A stretch of 64,000 nt of DNA from Cytophagales bacterium (GCA_020403045.1 JADBYK010000033.1:41667-105666), one strand, 5' to 3'; counted from the stretch's first letter, positions 1-10,451 are shown. A program made the numbers and translations. The notes: a model not told the origin generated them from the sequence alone.

Positions 1-2
1 GT

Positions 3-1037
3 ATACCGGTGAATTTGCCAGACTACTATTTGGGTTTTCAAAGCAGTTGGGAAGTAGCAGCTTGGGGAAAACTACGCAATAGAAAAAAGGCTGCTGCTGC
101 GCGCTTTTTTGCCAGCGATAAAGCAAAACACCTTATACAAACAACGCTTGTATCAGAAGTAGCTAGACACTATTACAGTTTGCTCGCATTGGACAATAAA
201 CTATTAATCATTCGGGAGAACATTACGCTTCAACAAACAGCTGTAACCCTGATAACAGCCCAGAAAGCTGCTGGCAGAGCCACCGAACTGGCGGTAAAAC
301 AATTTACAGCACAATTGCTCAACACACAAAGCCTGGAAGCTTTGGTAAAACAGGAAATCGTGCGACACGAGAATGAGTTGAACTTGCTGTTGGGTCGCTA
401 CCCACAACCCATTGAGAGAGGCCGCGTCATTTTAAACCAGCAACTGCCAAAAGAATTAGAAGCCGGATTGCCGTCACAACTTCTTATCCAGCGCCCGGAT
501 ATCCGACAGGCAGAGCTCCAACTACTCGCCTCACGCCTGGATGTTAAGGCTGCAAGAGCTGCGTTTTTGCCTTCTCTTAATCTGACAGCCGGAATAGGCC
601 TTCAATCGTTTACAACGGCAGTATTGTTTAACGCCCCTACCTCGACTGCGTACTCACTACTAGGCGGATTAACTGCGCCCTTATTCAACAGAAATATGAT
701 CCGTGGCGAATATCGAAAAGCATCGGCCTCACAGCTTGAATCATTTTACTCGTATCAACAAAGTATTCTACAAGGATTTCAAGAGGTAGCTACGCAATTA
801 AATAAAATTGAAAACTTACGACAGTCCTACCAATTCAAATCGCTGGAAGTTACGACTTTAGAAGAAGGAGTGGCTACCTCGAACGACTTGTTTATCGCTG
901 GCTTTGCATCGTACCTCGAGGTAGTAACTGCTCAAAAAAGCGTACTTTCTGCTGAGCTCGATGCGATTGACACTAAGCAACAGCAGTTCAACGCTGCCAT
1001 TGACTTATACCGTGCGTTGGGTGGGGGTTGGAATTGA
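3..1037 (+). CDS. RND-type efflux outer membrane factor (NodT/OprM family), 5' end cut by window
   Basis: The reading frame is open to the left edge, so the true start lies before the window; an internal GTG at position 9 is not the start. The visible 345 codons match the C-terminal two thirds of a NodT/OprM-type outer-membrane channel of tripartite RND pumps. Seen directly: a repeat with ASWEV-type sequence near the left edge, long amphipathic helices, the family stretch LLIQRPDIRQAE (about residues 158-170 of the visible part), beta-strand sequence FLPSLNLTAGIGLQS, and a C-terminal YRALGGGW end. The channel would carry drugs or metals from an inner-membrane pump across the outer membrane. 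The pump and adaptor genes are presumably upstream, outside the window. The next gene is convergent. Confidence 0.88.
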   Translation: MPVNLPDYYLGFQSSWEVAAWGKLRNRKKAAAARFFASDKAKHLIQTTLVSEVARHYYSLLALDNKLLIIRENITLQQTAVTLITAQKAAGRATELAVKQFTAQLLNTQSLEALVKQEIVRHENELNLLLGRYPQPIERGRVILNQQLPKELEAGLPSQLLIQRPDIRQAELQLLASRLDVKAARAAFLPSLNLTAGIGLQSFTTAVLFNAPTSTAYSLLGGLTAPLFNRNMIRGEYRKASASQLESFYSYQQSILQGFQEVATQLNKIENLRQSYQFKSLEVTTLEEGVATSNDLFIAGFASYLEVVTAQKSVLSAELDAIDTKQQQFNAAIDLYRALGGGWN

Positions 1038-1068
1038 CAATATTGAAAAATAGTTCTTACTAGATTTT

Positions 1069-3864
1069 CTATCTACCACAAATTTCTTTGTATGAACAAT
1101 ACTCACATGTTTTAACTTTTTTCGTTTGGTCGAATGGTTGTTTGGGGTCAAATAACTCCGTTAGCAACTGAACGAGGTTACTCTCAAATTCCGGGAGAAG
1201 GTATTTAACATCCTGTATTACCTGACCATTTTGACTAAGACCATATTCAAACTTGTCGTCAAAAATCTCTTTCCTATTGATGAGGCCCGGTTGTAGTATA
1301 AGACTTGAATCACTCTTCACCCGATCGTATACCCAAGAATAAAACAGCGCTTGAAATGCAGCTTTGTTTCGCTTAACGTCATCACGATCAAACAACGAAG
1401 TAATCGTTTTAAATGAATTCTCGTCTTTCCCGGTTTTGTAATCGATGATGCGGACCACATTCTCCTTTCGGTCTACTCGATCTATTTTACCCCCAAGTAG
1501 AATGATCAGTTTCGCATCAACCGGGTAAGGTGTTTTAAAATCTTCCTGCTCCAACATGTCAATATAAAAAGGTGCATACTCTCCATCCTTCTTTAAAACG
1601 TGATCAGCCATCTTTTTTACCATCTCATTGACAACTAACTGCTGGCCATCGTATTCTATTTTTCTATTGTGAGTCAATCCAAAGTGTTTACGATAGGCTC
1701 TTTCTACTAAAAGGTCTAATTTTTTGGGTAAATCTGTAAAATGTTCAGAACGAATTTCAGCTGTTCCGTCTTTCGATTTCAAATCCAAATAAAAAAACTG
1801 CATTACATCATGAAACAAATTTCCAAAGATTCGTGCGTCCGCTTCTTCTTCCACCTCATCCGCTTCCACTATTCCCAACAAATTTTTGAGATAAAATTTG
1901 AGGCGGCATTCTAGATATGTATTTAGCGTAGAAGGTGTCAACGCCTTTGTCGCATATCTCTGCAACTTCTCCATCACGTTTGAGTCTTTCTCAATTGCAA
2001 TGGTGGATGGTTGATTCAGTGAGATAGAGCTGTACAGAATCTTCTTAGTATACGGCCACTGAGCTTCATACATTATCTGATAGAGATACCGACTCATCTC
2101 TCCGCTGCCGAGTACGTCAGGTTCGGTATTGTAGTATAGACTCACTTGCTCACTCCGCTGCAATAATCGGTAAAACAAATAACCGTACATGGCGTCTTGG
2201 TGGGCATAAGTTGGCAACCCATATGCCTTTCGAATGGAATGTGGCAGGTAAGAACCTTGCCTTGGAGAGGCTGGCCACAAACCTTCATTCAACGACAACA
2301 CATGGACATGATCAAAATCCAAATTACGAGTCTCTAACACACCCATAATCTGAATCCCCTTCAAGGGTTCTCCGCTAAATGGAACTTTTCCTGATCGGGC
2401 AATCTGCCGAAACAACTTTTGAAGCATGCTCAGCTCCATCGGCTCGTCAACGGTAAGCTCTTGCAGCTTGGTTAAGATACGATGAAAGTAAAATGCAAAT
2501 TCTTTATCCAGTATGCCATTCGATGGAGCACTTGCGAAAAGTGCGATCGCATCTAATACGTAAGGAATAAAATCCGCCTTGCCCACTAATTTAAAGATCG
2601 ATGCAAGTACATTGCCCTTGGTCTCAAAAACGTGTTCTTCCAAATAAACCTGGTTATGTTTCGTAATGAACGTTTTCAATTCAGAAACTTCCGCTACCGC
2701 TAATGCGTTCACGTAAGGATGACTGAGGACAGCCATTATACCTTTAAAATAAAACTCATCTTTTCTCTTGGTGCGATGGAGGTCAAACAAAAAATCAATC
2801 AGCGAAAAAAAGGGAGTACTCACCAACGGAAAACCCATCGTCACATTGATCGATGAAATCGATAAAGGCAGCGAATACAAAAGTGGCATCAATAAACTTT
2901 CGTCAGGCAATACGATTACATGACTTCCTTCTTTTTCAAAAGTCTTATCGTCACTCAACTGTTGTGCTAACAATTTAGACTGCCCGGCTTTCTGCGGCAC
3001 ACCATAAATACTGATTTGCTTTCTTGATGACAAATGAGAAGCCGGTCGTTCATTAAACGTTTTGCCCAACACCGGATGCTTTCGGTACAAACGGAAGAAA
3101 GCACCGGCCTCCCGATGTTCGGAAGAGACATAAAACTCATCTTCATCCCAGAAAACCGTTGCACTCTGATTTTCTACAAACCAGCACACAATCTTCTCCT
3201 CTGCTGTGGTAAGCGCATTGAAGCCTGCGAATATCGTTTTCTTCTCTGACGTAGCAGCTGTCTGAGCCATTAGCCCTTCGGCCACCAGTCGGTGAATCAT
3301 ACCTGCATAGGCAGTTCCATCTTTTAAAAGGGATTCCTGGAACTCTTTGTACACGGGATACAGATTTTTCCAAAGTGACAAAAAACGATTCCGTGTTTCT
3401 TCCGTGCTAAACTCTACGCTCTGCCAAAAATCCTTCAAGAAAATCTTTTGCTCTTCGGTCAGATAATCAAAATATTGATCAACTTCTTTCAGGTTGCTTA
3501 TATCACGAAACAGAAATTCAGCGTTGACCATGTATTTATCCAACTCATCAAAATCACGGAGCAACATTTCTCCCCAATAGTAGAATTGATCTATCTTCTC
3601 AGTGCTGCCTGTCACTTTCTTAAACGCTTGATAAAGCTTTACGATCGAAGTCAATTTATCTACCTCTTCCAAAAAAGAATAACTGTTTATTAACTCCTCA
3701 ATAGTGAGTATAGTTGGGCACCACTTGGGTGTGGTCAGGTCTTTTGCCAACTCCTCCTTAAAATAAAGCGCAGCCCTTCGGTTTGGAAAAACAATCTGAA
3801 GACGATCCCAATCAGGGTAATCTCTTTTTACTACATCTGCTATATCTTGTAAAAAACTCCTCAT
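1069..3864 (-). CDS. PD-(D/E)XK nuclease, AddB/RecB-like, with probable 4Fe-4S staple
   Basis: A 931-residue protein resembling the AddB half of the AddAB double-strand-break resection complex as found in Bacteroidota. The N-terminus (VFPNRRAALYF) is the degenerate helicase-like start of AddB proteins. The C-terminal nuclease has G-K-I-D-R-V-D about residue 793, IDYKTG about residue 806 and a QxxxY-like FQALFYSWVY. One cysteine in TYLECRLKFYL (about residue 652) and three at C920, C923 and C929 bracket the nuclease, the arrangement that binds a 4Fe-4S cluster in AddB. It starts 4 bases after the end of the helicase gene upstream, so the two are co-transcribed. The role in recombination repair is inferred from family and pairing. 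Confidence 0.87.
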   Translation of the reverse strand: MRSFLQDIADVVKRDYPDWDRLQIVFPNRRAALYFKEELAKDLTTPKWCPTILTIEELINSYSFLEEVDKLTSIVKLYQAFKKVTGSTEKIDQFYYWGEMLLRDFDELDKYMVNAEFLFRDISNLKEVDQYFDYLTEEQKIFLKDFWQSVEFSTEETRNRFLSLWKNLYPVYKEFQESLLKDGTAYAGMIHRLVAEGLMAQTAATSEKKTIFAGFNALTTAEEKIVCWFVENQSATVFWDEDEFYVSSEHREAGAFFRLYRKHPVLGKTFNERPASHLSSRKQISIYGVPQKAGQSKLLAQQLSDDKTFEKEGSHVIVLPDESLLMPLLYSLPLSISSINVTMGFPLVSTPFFSLIDFLFDLHRTKRKDEFYFKGIMAVLSHPYVNALAVAEVSELKTFITKHNQVYLEEHVFETKGNVLASIFKLVGKADFIPYVLDAIALFASAPSNGILDKEFAFYFHRILTKLQELTVDEPMELSMLQKLFRQIARSGKVPFSGEPLKGIQIMGVLETRNLDFDHVHVLSLNEGLWPASPRQGSYLPHSIRKAYGLPTYAHQDAMYGYLFYRLLQRSEQVSLYYNTEPDVLGSGEMSRYLYQIMYEAQWPYTKKILYSSISLNQPSTIAIEKDSNVMEKLQRYATKALTPSTLNTYLECRLKFYLKNLLGIVEADEVEEEADARIFGNLFHDVMQFFYLDLKSKDGTAEIRSEHFTDLPKKLDLLVERAYRKHFGLTHNRKIEYDGQQLVVNEMVKKMADHVLKKDGEYAPFYIDMLEQEDFKTPYPVDAKLIILLGGKIDRVDRKENVVRIIDYKTGKDENSFKTITSLFDRDDVKRNKAAFQALFYSWVYDRVKSDSSLILQPGLINRKEIFDDKFEYGLSQNGQVIQDVKYLLPEFESNLVQLLTELFDPKQPFDQTKKVKTCEYCSYKEICGR

Positions 3865-3868
3865 GTAT

Positions 3869-6800
3869 TCACCTTACTTCTACCCATTTTCTTTCTTCAA
3901 AATAAACTAAATACCCAGTCACCTTTTTCCAGCCCATCTGCTCCAACAGCATTATGTAGTCTTTAACCTGCGCTTCGTCTTTGGCAGAAGGCACACCGGT
4001 CTTATAATCTACTACCCATACTAGATCACCTCTCATAGCCACTCTGTCCATCCTCCGTTCCGACCCGTCAGTTGTAAATAGTGAGGCCTCCATCTTGCAG
4101 GTAGATGCTAGATCAAAGCTTGGTTGAAGAACAGGAAGATCAACAACCCAATTGATCAATTCTTCTAAATCCCATTCTTCACGTTCATTGATGGTTTCAT
4201 TCAACATCGCTTTTGTGATGACCTTAGACACATCTTGCTTCGTGCGTATTTGAGAAAGAAGGGCGTGAACGAAAATCCCATAATTAATCTTCTCTCTTTT
4301 CTGGGTTGGGCTAAAGAATTCCATGCCACTCGTTCTTACTTGCAAGCGATCTCGCCAAGTTGTAACTGAGTAGCTCTTCAGAGAAACTATGCCTTGAGCA
4401 TTTTTTTGCCTTTTGCCGATACTACCTATCTCTCCAATTTCCAAAGACTTTTTCTCATTTGACCAACTCGATTTTAAGAATTTATTCCCATCAATAGCCC
4501 AGTACACAAGTTGGCCAACATGAGACAACTTTTGTTCCTTTTTTGGATCATTTTCTACTTCCGGAGCAAATGCGATCAGCCCTAATTCTGCTCGGGTAAA
4601 AGCTACATACAAGAGATTTAGGTTATCCAAAAATACTCTTTTTGTTTCTTCCTGATAGGCTTCTTTAAAAACAGTATCTTCCAACTTGCTAACATACTTA
4701 ATAGGAATAAATCCGGCATCTTTAAATAGTGGATGATCAGATTGACACCATAACAGAACATCTTTATTCTTGTGACCCAGTTCCCAATCTAAAAATGGAA
4801 TAATCACGTACTTAAATTGAAGGCCCTTTGCTTTGTGAATGGTGATAATTTGTGCGGCATTCACTCCGCCTGCCACTTGAATTGATTTTTTTTGGCGATT
4901 CAACTCCCACCAGTCTAAAAACGAACTCACATCGTTCTTTTCTCTTTGCGAAAAATCCTGAATAATATCCTGGAATGACTGCAAATAGACTACCTCGTTG
5001 GTCACCGTCCCTAAATTGAAAATATGAATCAAATTCTCCACCATCTCAAACAAAGGCAGAGCCAAAAGCTTTTCTCGTTGTTGCAAGAAGGATGGGGGAA
5101 TCCATTTCTCAAACAATTTCGTTCTTGAATCTGAAAATAATTCGTTTAACGAACTGAAAGCGTGGGTTGGCCATAGTTTTTGGTATTCGTAGGCCAGGTG
5201 AGCACGGGCGATCTGATGGTCTATATTATTGATGACGCGCAGCGCATTAAGCAACACTAAAACACAAGACGCGCGATCTACCATCAACGATTCGTTGGAC
5301 ACTACGTCATACTTGTAATCTTCTTTTGCGTCTGGCGAGGTTCTGTACTCCATGAACCGATTGGCAATCAACTTTCCTTCCCGATTGTCACGAACCAAAA
5401 AAGCAATATCCTTGATCGCAACCCCTTTGGCTTGCAATTCTTCGACAAGCAACGGAAGCCTCCTCGAAGCGATTTCATCAAATGAAACGTCATCTTCAGA
5501 TTCTAAAAACTGAATGTTTACATAACCTTTGTCAGGATCAACGAACGCTTTCTGTTGTACCTGTTTATAAGCTTCCTGAGGAAATGAACTCTCTGAGTGA
5601 GTAGCTATTAATTGAGAAGCGGTTTCAAAAAGAGCATTGTTGAACGAGACAATATTGCCATTGCTGCGATAGTTGGTATCTAAGTTTTCTGTAGTCGTAA
5701 GCGCTTGGCTGATATCTTGCTCTAATTGATTTTGCAAAATGGAAAGATCCCCTCCACGCCAGCGATAGATAGATTGTTTGATATCTCCTACGATCAGACT
5801 TGAATAGTTCTGAGCAATGCCGTTCTGAATTAAGGGAAGTAAATTTTTCCATTGCAGGCCTGACGTATCCTGAAATTCATCTAACAAAAAATGTCGATAG
5901 AATGAACCGACCTTCTCGTAAATGAACGAAGTATCTTGTTCTTGCATCAGCTTATTCAAAAACTGGGGAGCATCAGAAAGCAACATGAGATTTTCGTCAC
6001 TGAGGTACTTTCGCTGAGTACGCAGAATATCAGAAAGCAATCCAAATGAATACAAGTTCGGGAGGACTTGCCCGATGGACAGATAGGCTTCCCTGTTTTG
6101 TTGCATAAAATCAACCAACTTAGCGAGGCCAGGCTGCCACTTAGATTGCGCCAGTGATTGTACCAACGCAAAATTTTTTGACGACTTGTGCGCCCACTTT
6201 TCAGGATCGCCAATGACATCCGCAACTGTATTGGAAGGAAGAACTACTTCTTTGGACAGCTTTCTAATATACGAATACAGTCCTTTAGATTTGCCAGTGA
6301 AGTCATCGGAGACTAATTGATTCCTTTCAAACTCCGCCATTAACTCTTTCGCTGTCTCGCTAACGGTTCGCTCTATAGAATACTTACTTTCATTCAGCCT
6401 TTTTCGAAACGTCTTGAAAAATGCTTTGTCATCCGTTACCTGTAGAACACCTTCCTCAATTCGCTTAAATTCCTCCTTCTCGATTAATTTAGCAAAATTG
6501 AGCAGCGCTTTTCGCACGTCCCAGTCTTTTCCATCGACCAGTTTATCCATCGAGAAATCAATAACCCAGCCACGCAATTCAACATTGTCGCTTAACTGTG
6601 CCATAAGCAATGCGATCACTTCTTCCTGCACAGCAGCATTGTCTACCTCCAACCGAAAATTGCCTAGCAATCCGGTTTCGCGCGTAAATGAACGGATGAT
6701 TCGCTGAAAAAAGGCATCGATGGTACTAACTGAAAATTCAGCATAATGATGCAAAAGAAAATCAAGTGTCTCTTTGCTTTTCTTCCGCAAATCGACTGGT

Positions 6801-7057
6801 GTTAACAAAACACCCTCTTTCCGCTGCTCGTCAATGATTTCGGTCGCCAAATCTTGACTTTCTCCATTAGCAAAAGCACTTAAATACTGAAGAATCCGAT
6901 CCTTCATCTCTTGAGTACTCTTATTGGTAAATGTCATCGCCAGAATGTAGCGAAAGTAGTCAGGACGCCTTAGTGCTAATCGGATATACTCGCGCGCCAA
7001 AACGCGGGTCTTGCCAGACCCTGCAGAGGAACGATAGATATGAAAGGGTTTTTCCAA
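3869..7057 (-). CDS. UvrD/REP-family helicase-nuclease, AddA-like
   Basis: A 1062-residue superfamily 1 DNA helicase. Visible motifs: Walker A SSAGSGKT at residues 10-17, MTFTNKSTQEM (motif Ia), LLDEFQDTS about residue 392 (Walker B), DTNYRSNG, HKAKGLQF (motif V region) and LLYVAFTRAE about residue 819 (motif VI). The C-terminus has a PD-(D/E)XK nuclease core, RGDLVWVVDYKTG about residue 1010. It is the first gene of a two-gene operon with the AddB-like nuclease. Together they should unwind and trim double-strand breaks for RecA loading. No Chi-recognition claim can be made from sequence alone. Confidence 0.9.
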   Translation of the reverse strand: MEKPFHIYRSSAGSGKTRVLAREYIRLALRRPDYFRYILAMTFTNKSTQEMKDRILQYLSAFANGESQDLATEIIDEQRKEGVLLTPVDLRKKSKETLDFLLHHYAEFSVSTIDAFFQRIIRSFTRETGLLGNFRLEVDNAAVQEEVIALLMAQLSDNVELRGWVIDFSMDKLVDGKDWDVRKALLNFAKLIEKEEFKRIEEGVLQVTDDKAFFKTFRKRLNESKYSIERTVSETAKELMAEFERNQLVSDDFTGKSKGLYSYIRKLSKEVVLPSNTVADVIGDPEKWAHKSSKNFALVQSLAQSKWQPGLAKLVDFMQQNREAYLSIGQVLPNLYSFGLLSDILRTQRKYLSDENLMLLSDAPQFLNKLMQEQDTSFIYEKVGSFYRHFLLDEFQDTSGLQWKNLLPLIQNGIAQNYSSLIVGDIKQSIYRWRGGDLSILQNQLEQDISQALTTTENLDTNYRSNGNIVSFNNALFETASQLIATHSESSFPQEAYKQVQQKAFVDPDKGYVNIQFLESEDDVSFDEIASRRLPLLVEELQAKGVAIKDIAFLVRDNREGKLIANRFMEYRTSPDAKEDYKYDVVSNESLMVDRASCVLVLLNALRVINNIDHQIARAHLAYEYQKLWPTHAFSSLNELFSDSRTKLFEKWIPPSFLQQREKLLALPLFEMVENLIHIFNLGTVTNEVVYLQSFQDIIQDFSQREKNDVSSFLDWWELNRQKKSIQVAGGVNAAQIITIHKAKGLQFKYVIIPFLDWELGHKNKDVLLWCQSDHPLFKDAGFIPIKYVSKLEDTVFKEAYQEETKRVFLDNLNLLYVAFTRAELGLIAFAPEVENDPKKEQKLSHVGQLVYWAIDGNKFLKSSWSNEKKSLEIGEIGSIGKRQKNAQGIVSLKSYSVTTWRDRLQVRTSGMEFFSPTQKREKINYGIFVHALLSQIRTKQDVSKVITKAMLNETINEREEWDLEELINWVVDLPVLQPSFDLASTCKMEASLFTTDGSERRMDRVAMRGDLVWVVDYKTGVPSAKDEAQVKDYIMLLEQMGWKKVTGYLVYFEERKWVEVR

Positions 7058-7181
7058 AGGGCGACTTAAACCAACTAGTTACGATTTTTTTACGGGTTAA
7101 GAAATGCTATCTACAACTTTCAAAACACCAAAACAATTGTTGAACCAGAGGATAATTTTCTTACATTCGGCAAGTCTATCT

Positions 7182-9464
7182 ATGCGAAAACTATACTTTT
7201 TCTGGCCCAAGCTTATCTATTCGTTTCCCGTGCAGCTTTTGTTTAACAATTTCAGAAGAAACATTGTGCTGATGGTTTGCTGGGTGGTGCTTTTTGCCAT
7301 GATGACGGGAAATTTTGGTAAATACCTTGGCATTCCCTATTTGTTCCTCGATCCAGAATATCTCAATCAAGTAAACTTCATGAGCTTTTTCTGGATGGGT
7401 CTTCTCTCGGCTGGGTTTGCGATGGCTTTCCACATTACTTGCTATATCTCCGATGGTCATCGATTCTCTTTTATTGGCACGCTCCCAAGCCCCTTCCGGA
7501 AGTTTGTAATCAACAACAGTGTTATCCCAATTATTTTTTTGGTCGTCTATATATATCAAGTGATTGTGTTTCAAATACACAATGAGCACTGTTCCACAGG
7601 GCAACTCATTTCTAGAATTAGTGGGTTTTTGGTAGGATACGTCTTTATGACATTTCTTTTCTCGCTCTACTTCAGGTTTACCAACAAAGATATCTTCAAG
7701 TACATGGTTTGCCGAATTGATGAGAAAATCAAAGATAAAGTAAAAGTAACTCGGGCGAGTGCGATGAAAAAACTTGACATCGCCCGCAAAAAGCAAGTTC
7801 GGGTTGACCGGTATATTAGCAGTAACCTGACTATCAAGCCTGTTGAAGATATAAAATTTTTTGACCGTTCTACTGTCCTACAAGTATTTGATCAAAATCA
7901 TTTCAATCTCGTCATCATCGAGCTCTTAATTTTTTTCATGGTTACACTCCTTGGGATTTTTAAAGATTACCCAGCCTTTCAGTTACCCGCGGCAGCGAGC
8001 TTTATGACGTTCTTAACGATTTTTGTTATGCTGTTCGGTGCATTCTCCTACTGGTTTGGAGGTTGGTCGTCCACAGTTGGTTTGGTCGTTTTTCTTGCAA
8101 TTAATTTTTTGGTGGGCGAGGATTTTTTTTCAAAAAAATATCAGGCTTTTGGGATGGACTACAACGTGATGACAGCGCCTTATAATTCGGCAGTCATTCA
8201 GCAGCAGATAGATAGCGCATCTATCGAACAAGATCGAGCAGCTACTTTGGTTCAATTAGAAAACTGGAAGAATAAGTTCATTGGGCAAGGCAAACCAAAG
8301 TTGGTGTTACTTTGCGCAAGTGGGGGTGGAAAAAGGGCGGCACTATGGACGCTCAACGCCTTACAACAGGCCGATAGCTTGACAAAAGGTAAGTTGATGG
8401 AAAACAGTGTGCTCATTACTGGCGCATCGGGTGGCCTGATTGGGGCTAGCTATTTCCGAGAACTCGTATTGCGAACTAAGCTCGGAGAATCTATTAAACC
8501 CTATGCTACTGTTCACCGCCAGCGTATATCGACAGATAATTTGAATCCACTCATTTTTAGCCTGCTTGCCAACGACCTATTTGTTGGTTTTACAAAGTTC
8601 AACTATGCAGAACAATCTTATAAACGAGATCGTGCCTACACCTTTGAAGATCAACTTAATCAAATTACTGAAGGTCTAATGGATCGACCTATTGTATCAT
8701 ACAATCAATACGAAACGGCAGGTATTATCCCACTTCTATTATTAACTCCAACTGTCATTAACGATGGGCGTAAAATTTACATCGCTTCCCGTCCCGTTGG
8801 ATTTATGAATGCTGAGCTTGAAAATTTCAGCGACTACAACACGGAAAAAGTAAGTGGCGTTGATTTTCATCGATTTTTTAAAGATCAAGGCGCTGAGAAT
8901 CTGCGTTTCCTATCTGCGTTGCGTATGAGCGCCACTTTTCCATATATCACACCAAATACTACCCTTCCTACCGACCCGCCAATTCAAATGATGGACGCTG
9001 GCATCTCTGATAACTTTGGCTTGTCCGATGCAGTGAGGTTTGTGTATGCATTTAGGGAATGGATAGATGAAAATACCTCGGGCGTAATTTTTGTTTCTAT
9101 CCGCGACTCACCCAAACTTCATACCATTGCAGAAAAGAAAGGACAAACCATCCTGGATGCACTAACTCAGCCGATTAGCTCTGTGTACAATAACTTTGAG
9201 AATTTTCAAGATATCACGAGTGACCTTCTCATCGGCCAGGCTCATTCCTGGTTAAAGGCACCTATTGATCGCGTGGACATTCAGTATCAAGCTGAAAGCT
9301 ATGTAGACCTACTACAAGGAATGGATAGCATCCGTCAAAATAACGCGCGAGCTTCACTAAGCTGGAGGCTGACTACCCGGGAAAAAGAGGGCATCGTTTC
9401 CAACATCAATTCCGAAAAGAATAAAATGGAATTGAAAAAACTCAAATTGCTATTGGGCAACTGA
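7182..9464 (+). CDS. Patatin-like phospholipase with N-terminal membrane region
   Basis: Predicted acyl hydrolase. The first 320 or so residues hold several hydrophobic segments (for example IVLMVCWVVLFAMM, FLVVYIYQVIVF, VGYVFMTFLFSLY, LVIIELLIFFMVTLLGIF), then a patatin domain: oxyanion loop CASGGGKRAAL about residue 377, nucleophile elbow GASGG about residue 414 and the D-x-G of MDAGISDNFG about residue 604. An upstream ATG at 7104 would add 26 residues; I prefer 7182 because the sequence before the hydrophobic MRKLYFFWPKL looks non-coding. The gene is divergent from addA and its last 15 bases overlap the 3' end of the opposite-strand glycosyltransferase. Substrate is unknown. Confidence 0.82.
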   Translation: MRKLYFFWPKLIYSFPVQLLFNNFRRNIVLMVCWVVLFAMMTGNFGKYLGIPYLFLDPEYLNQVNFMSFFWMGLLSAGFAMAFHITCYISDGHRFSFIGTLPSPFRKFVINNSVIPIIFLVVYIYQVIVFQIHNEHCSTGQLISRISGFLVGYVFMTFLFSLYFRFTNKDIFKYMVCRIDEKIKDKVKVTRASAMKKLDIARKKQVRVDRYISSNLTIKPVEDIKFFDRSTVLQVFDQNHFNLVIIELLIFFMVTLLGIFKDYPAFQLPAAASFMTFLTIFVMLFGAFSYWFGGWSSTVGLVVFLAINFLVGEDFFSKKYQAFGMDYNVMTAPYNSAVIQQQIDSASIEQDRAATLVQLENWKNKFIGQGKPKLVLLCASGGGKRAALWTLNALQQADSLTKGKLMENSVLITGASGGLIGASYFRELVLRTKLGESIKPYATVHRQRISTDNLNPLIFSLLANDLFVGFTKFNYAEQSYKRDRAYTFEDQLNQITEGLMDRPIVSYNQYETAGIIPLLLLTPTVINDGRKIYIASRPVGFMNAELENFSDYNTEKVSGVDFHRFFKDQGAENLRFLSALRMSATFPYITPNTTLPTDPPIQMMDAGISDNFGLSDAVRFVYAFREWIDENTSGVIFVSIRDSPKLHTIAEKKGQTILDALTQPISSVYNNFENFQDITSDLLIGQAHSWLKAPIDRVDIQYQAESYVDLLQGMDSIRQNNARASLSWRLTTREKEGIVSNINSEKNKMELKKLKLLLGN

Positions 9465-10451
9465 GCTTGTGCTAGCCACCGAATCGATGGCAATTGTTTG
9501 CGCGCACTTAAAATGACCTTTCGGGCAGTCTTTAAATCCATGTAACCCGCAAGGACGACAATCCAATTTTTCTTTTGTTTCAATAACTGTAGAATTGCTC
9601 GACAAAGGACCAAAACCAAATGAAGGAACGGTAGAACAATAGATCACCGTGACGGGCGCATTCATAGCCGAAGCAATGTGCATGGGCGCTGAGTCATTCA
9701 CAAAATTCATCTTTGCATTCTTCATCAATGCTGCCGACTGTAAGAAGCTTAGCTTACCCGCCAAATTGATTACCGATGAAACCCCAGAAGCTAGTCGAAT
9801 CGATTCGCAAACGATGTGATCGCTGGAAGCACCCAAAAGGAAAATCGACCTCACTGGTTTATGATTACGTTGAATGAGTTCGATCCATTTCTCTGCCGGC
9901 CACTGCTTTGTAAACCAAACTGAAGTGGGGGCAATACAGTAGTAGGACGATGTTTGATACACCTTTACGGCATCATAGTCACCACTAGAAGGATAGAGAC
10001 GAGGCATCGCAGCCTTACTATCTGTTAATTTTTCTATCAACTTTTGGTTACGTTCTATTTCGTGGGTTTGACCAACTTGATGCTTTACCATAGAAGTAAA
10101 AAAAACAGAGAGCGGGTTTTTGTCAAATCCAATTTTTGTTTTGGCCCCTGAAAAGAGTGTGATTATGCCAGTTGTGGCAAATCGTTGAACATTGAGCAGC
10201 ACTTCATATTTTGTTCTTCGTATTTTCCGGATCACCAAAAAAAGATTGCGATACTTGTTCTGCTTATCAAAAACAATTACTTCTCGAATAAATGGATGAT
10301 TAACCAACAATGATTCATTCCCTTTCCTAAGCAGAAAATCAATAGTTGCATCGGGGTAGAATTGGTGAATTTTCTCTACTATGGCTGTTGCCAAGATCAC
10401 ATCACCGATAAAAGCGGTTTGAATAACTAAAAAAGACTTCGGCCGATCCAC
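9450..10451 (-). CDS. Glycosyltransferase family 9 (heptosyltransferase-like)
   Basis: A 333-residue GT-B enzyme of the ADP-heptose:LPS heptosyltransferase family (GT9), acting at the cytoplasmic face of the inner membrane on lipopolysaccharide core or a related glycan. Visible: N-terminal LVIQTAFIGDVILATAIV typical of RfaF/RfaC, APTSVWFTKQWP at the start of the second domain, and FVNDSAPMHIASAMNAPVT, the donor-binding stretch. It starts with GTG at 10451, sharing one base with the stop codon of ppa (TAGTG), so the two are translationally coupled. Its 3' end overlaps the convergent patatin gene. The exact sugar is not determinable. Confidence 0.88.
   Translation of the reverse strand: MDRPKSFLVIQTAFIGDVILATAIVEKIHQFYPDATIDFLLRKGNESLLVNHPFIREVIVFDKQNKYRNLFLVIRKIRRTKYEVLLNVQRFATTGIITLFSGAKTKIGFDKNPLSVFFTSMVKHQVGQTHEIERNQKLIEKLTDSKAAMPRLYPSSGDYDAVKVYQTSSYYCIAPTSVWFTKQWPAEKWIELIQRNHKPVRSIFLLGASSDHIVCESIRLASGVSSVINLAGKLSFLQSAALMKNAKMNFVNDSAPMHIASAMNAPVTVIYCSTVPSFGFGPLSSNSTVIETKEKLDCRPCGLHGFKDCPKGHFKCAQTIAIDSVASTSSVAQ

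Noticed and set aside
7191..7796. 201-codon minus-strand frame inside the patatin gene
   Set aside because: It is a shadow frame of a coding sequence with clear membrane and patatin motifs.
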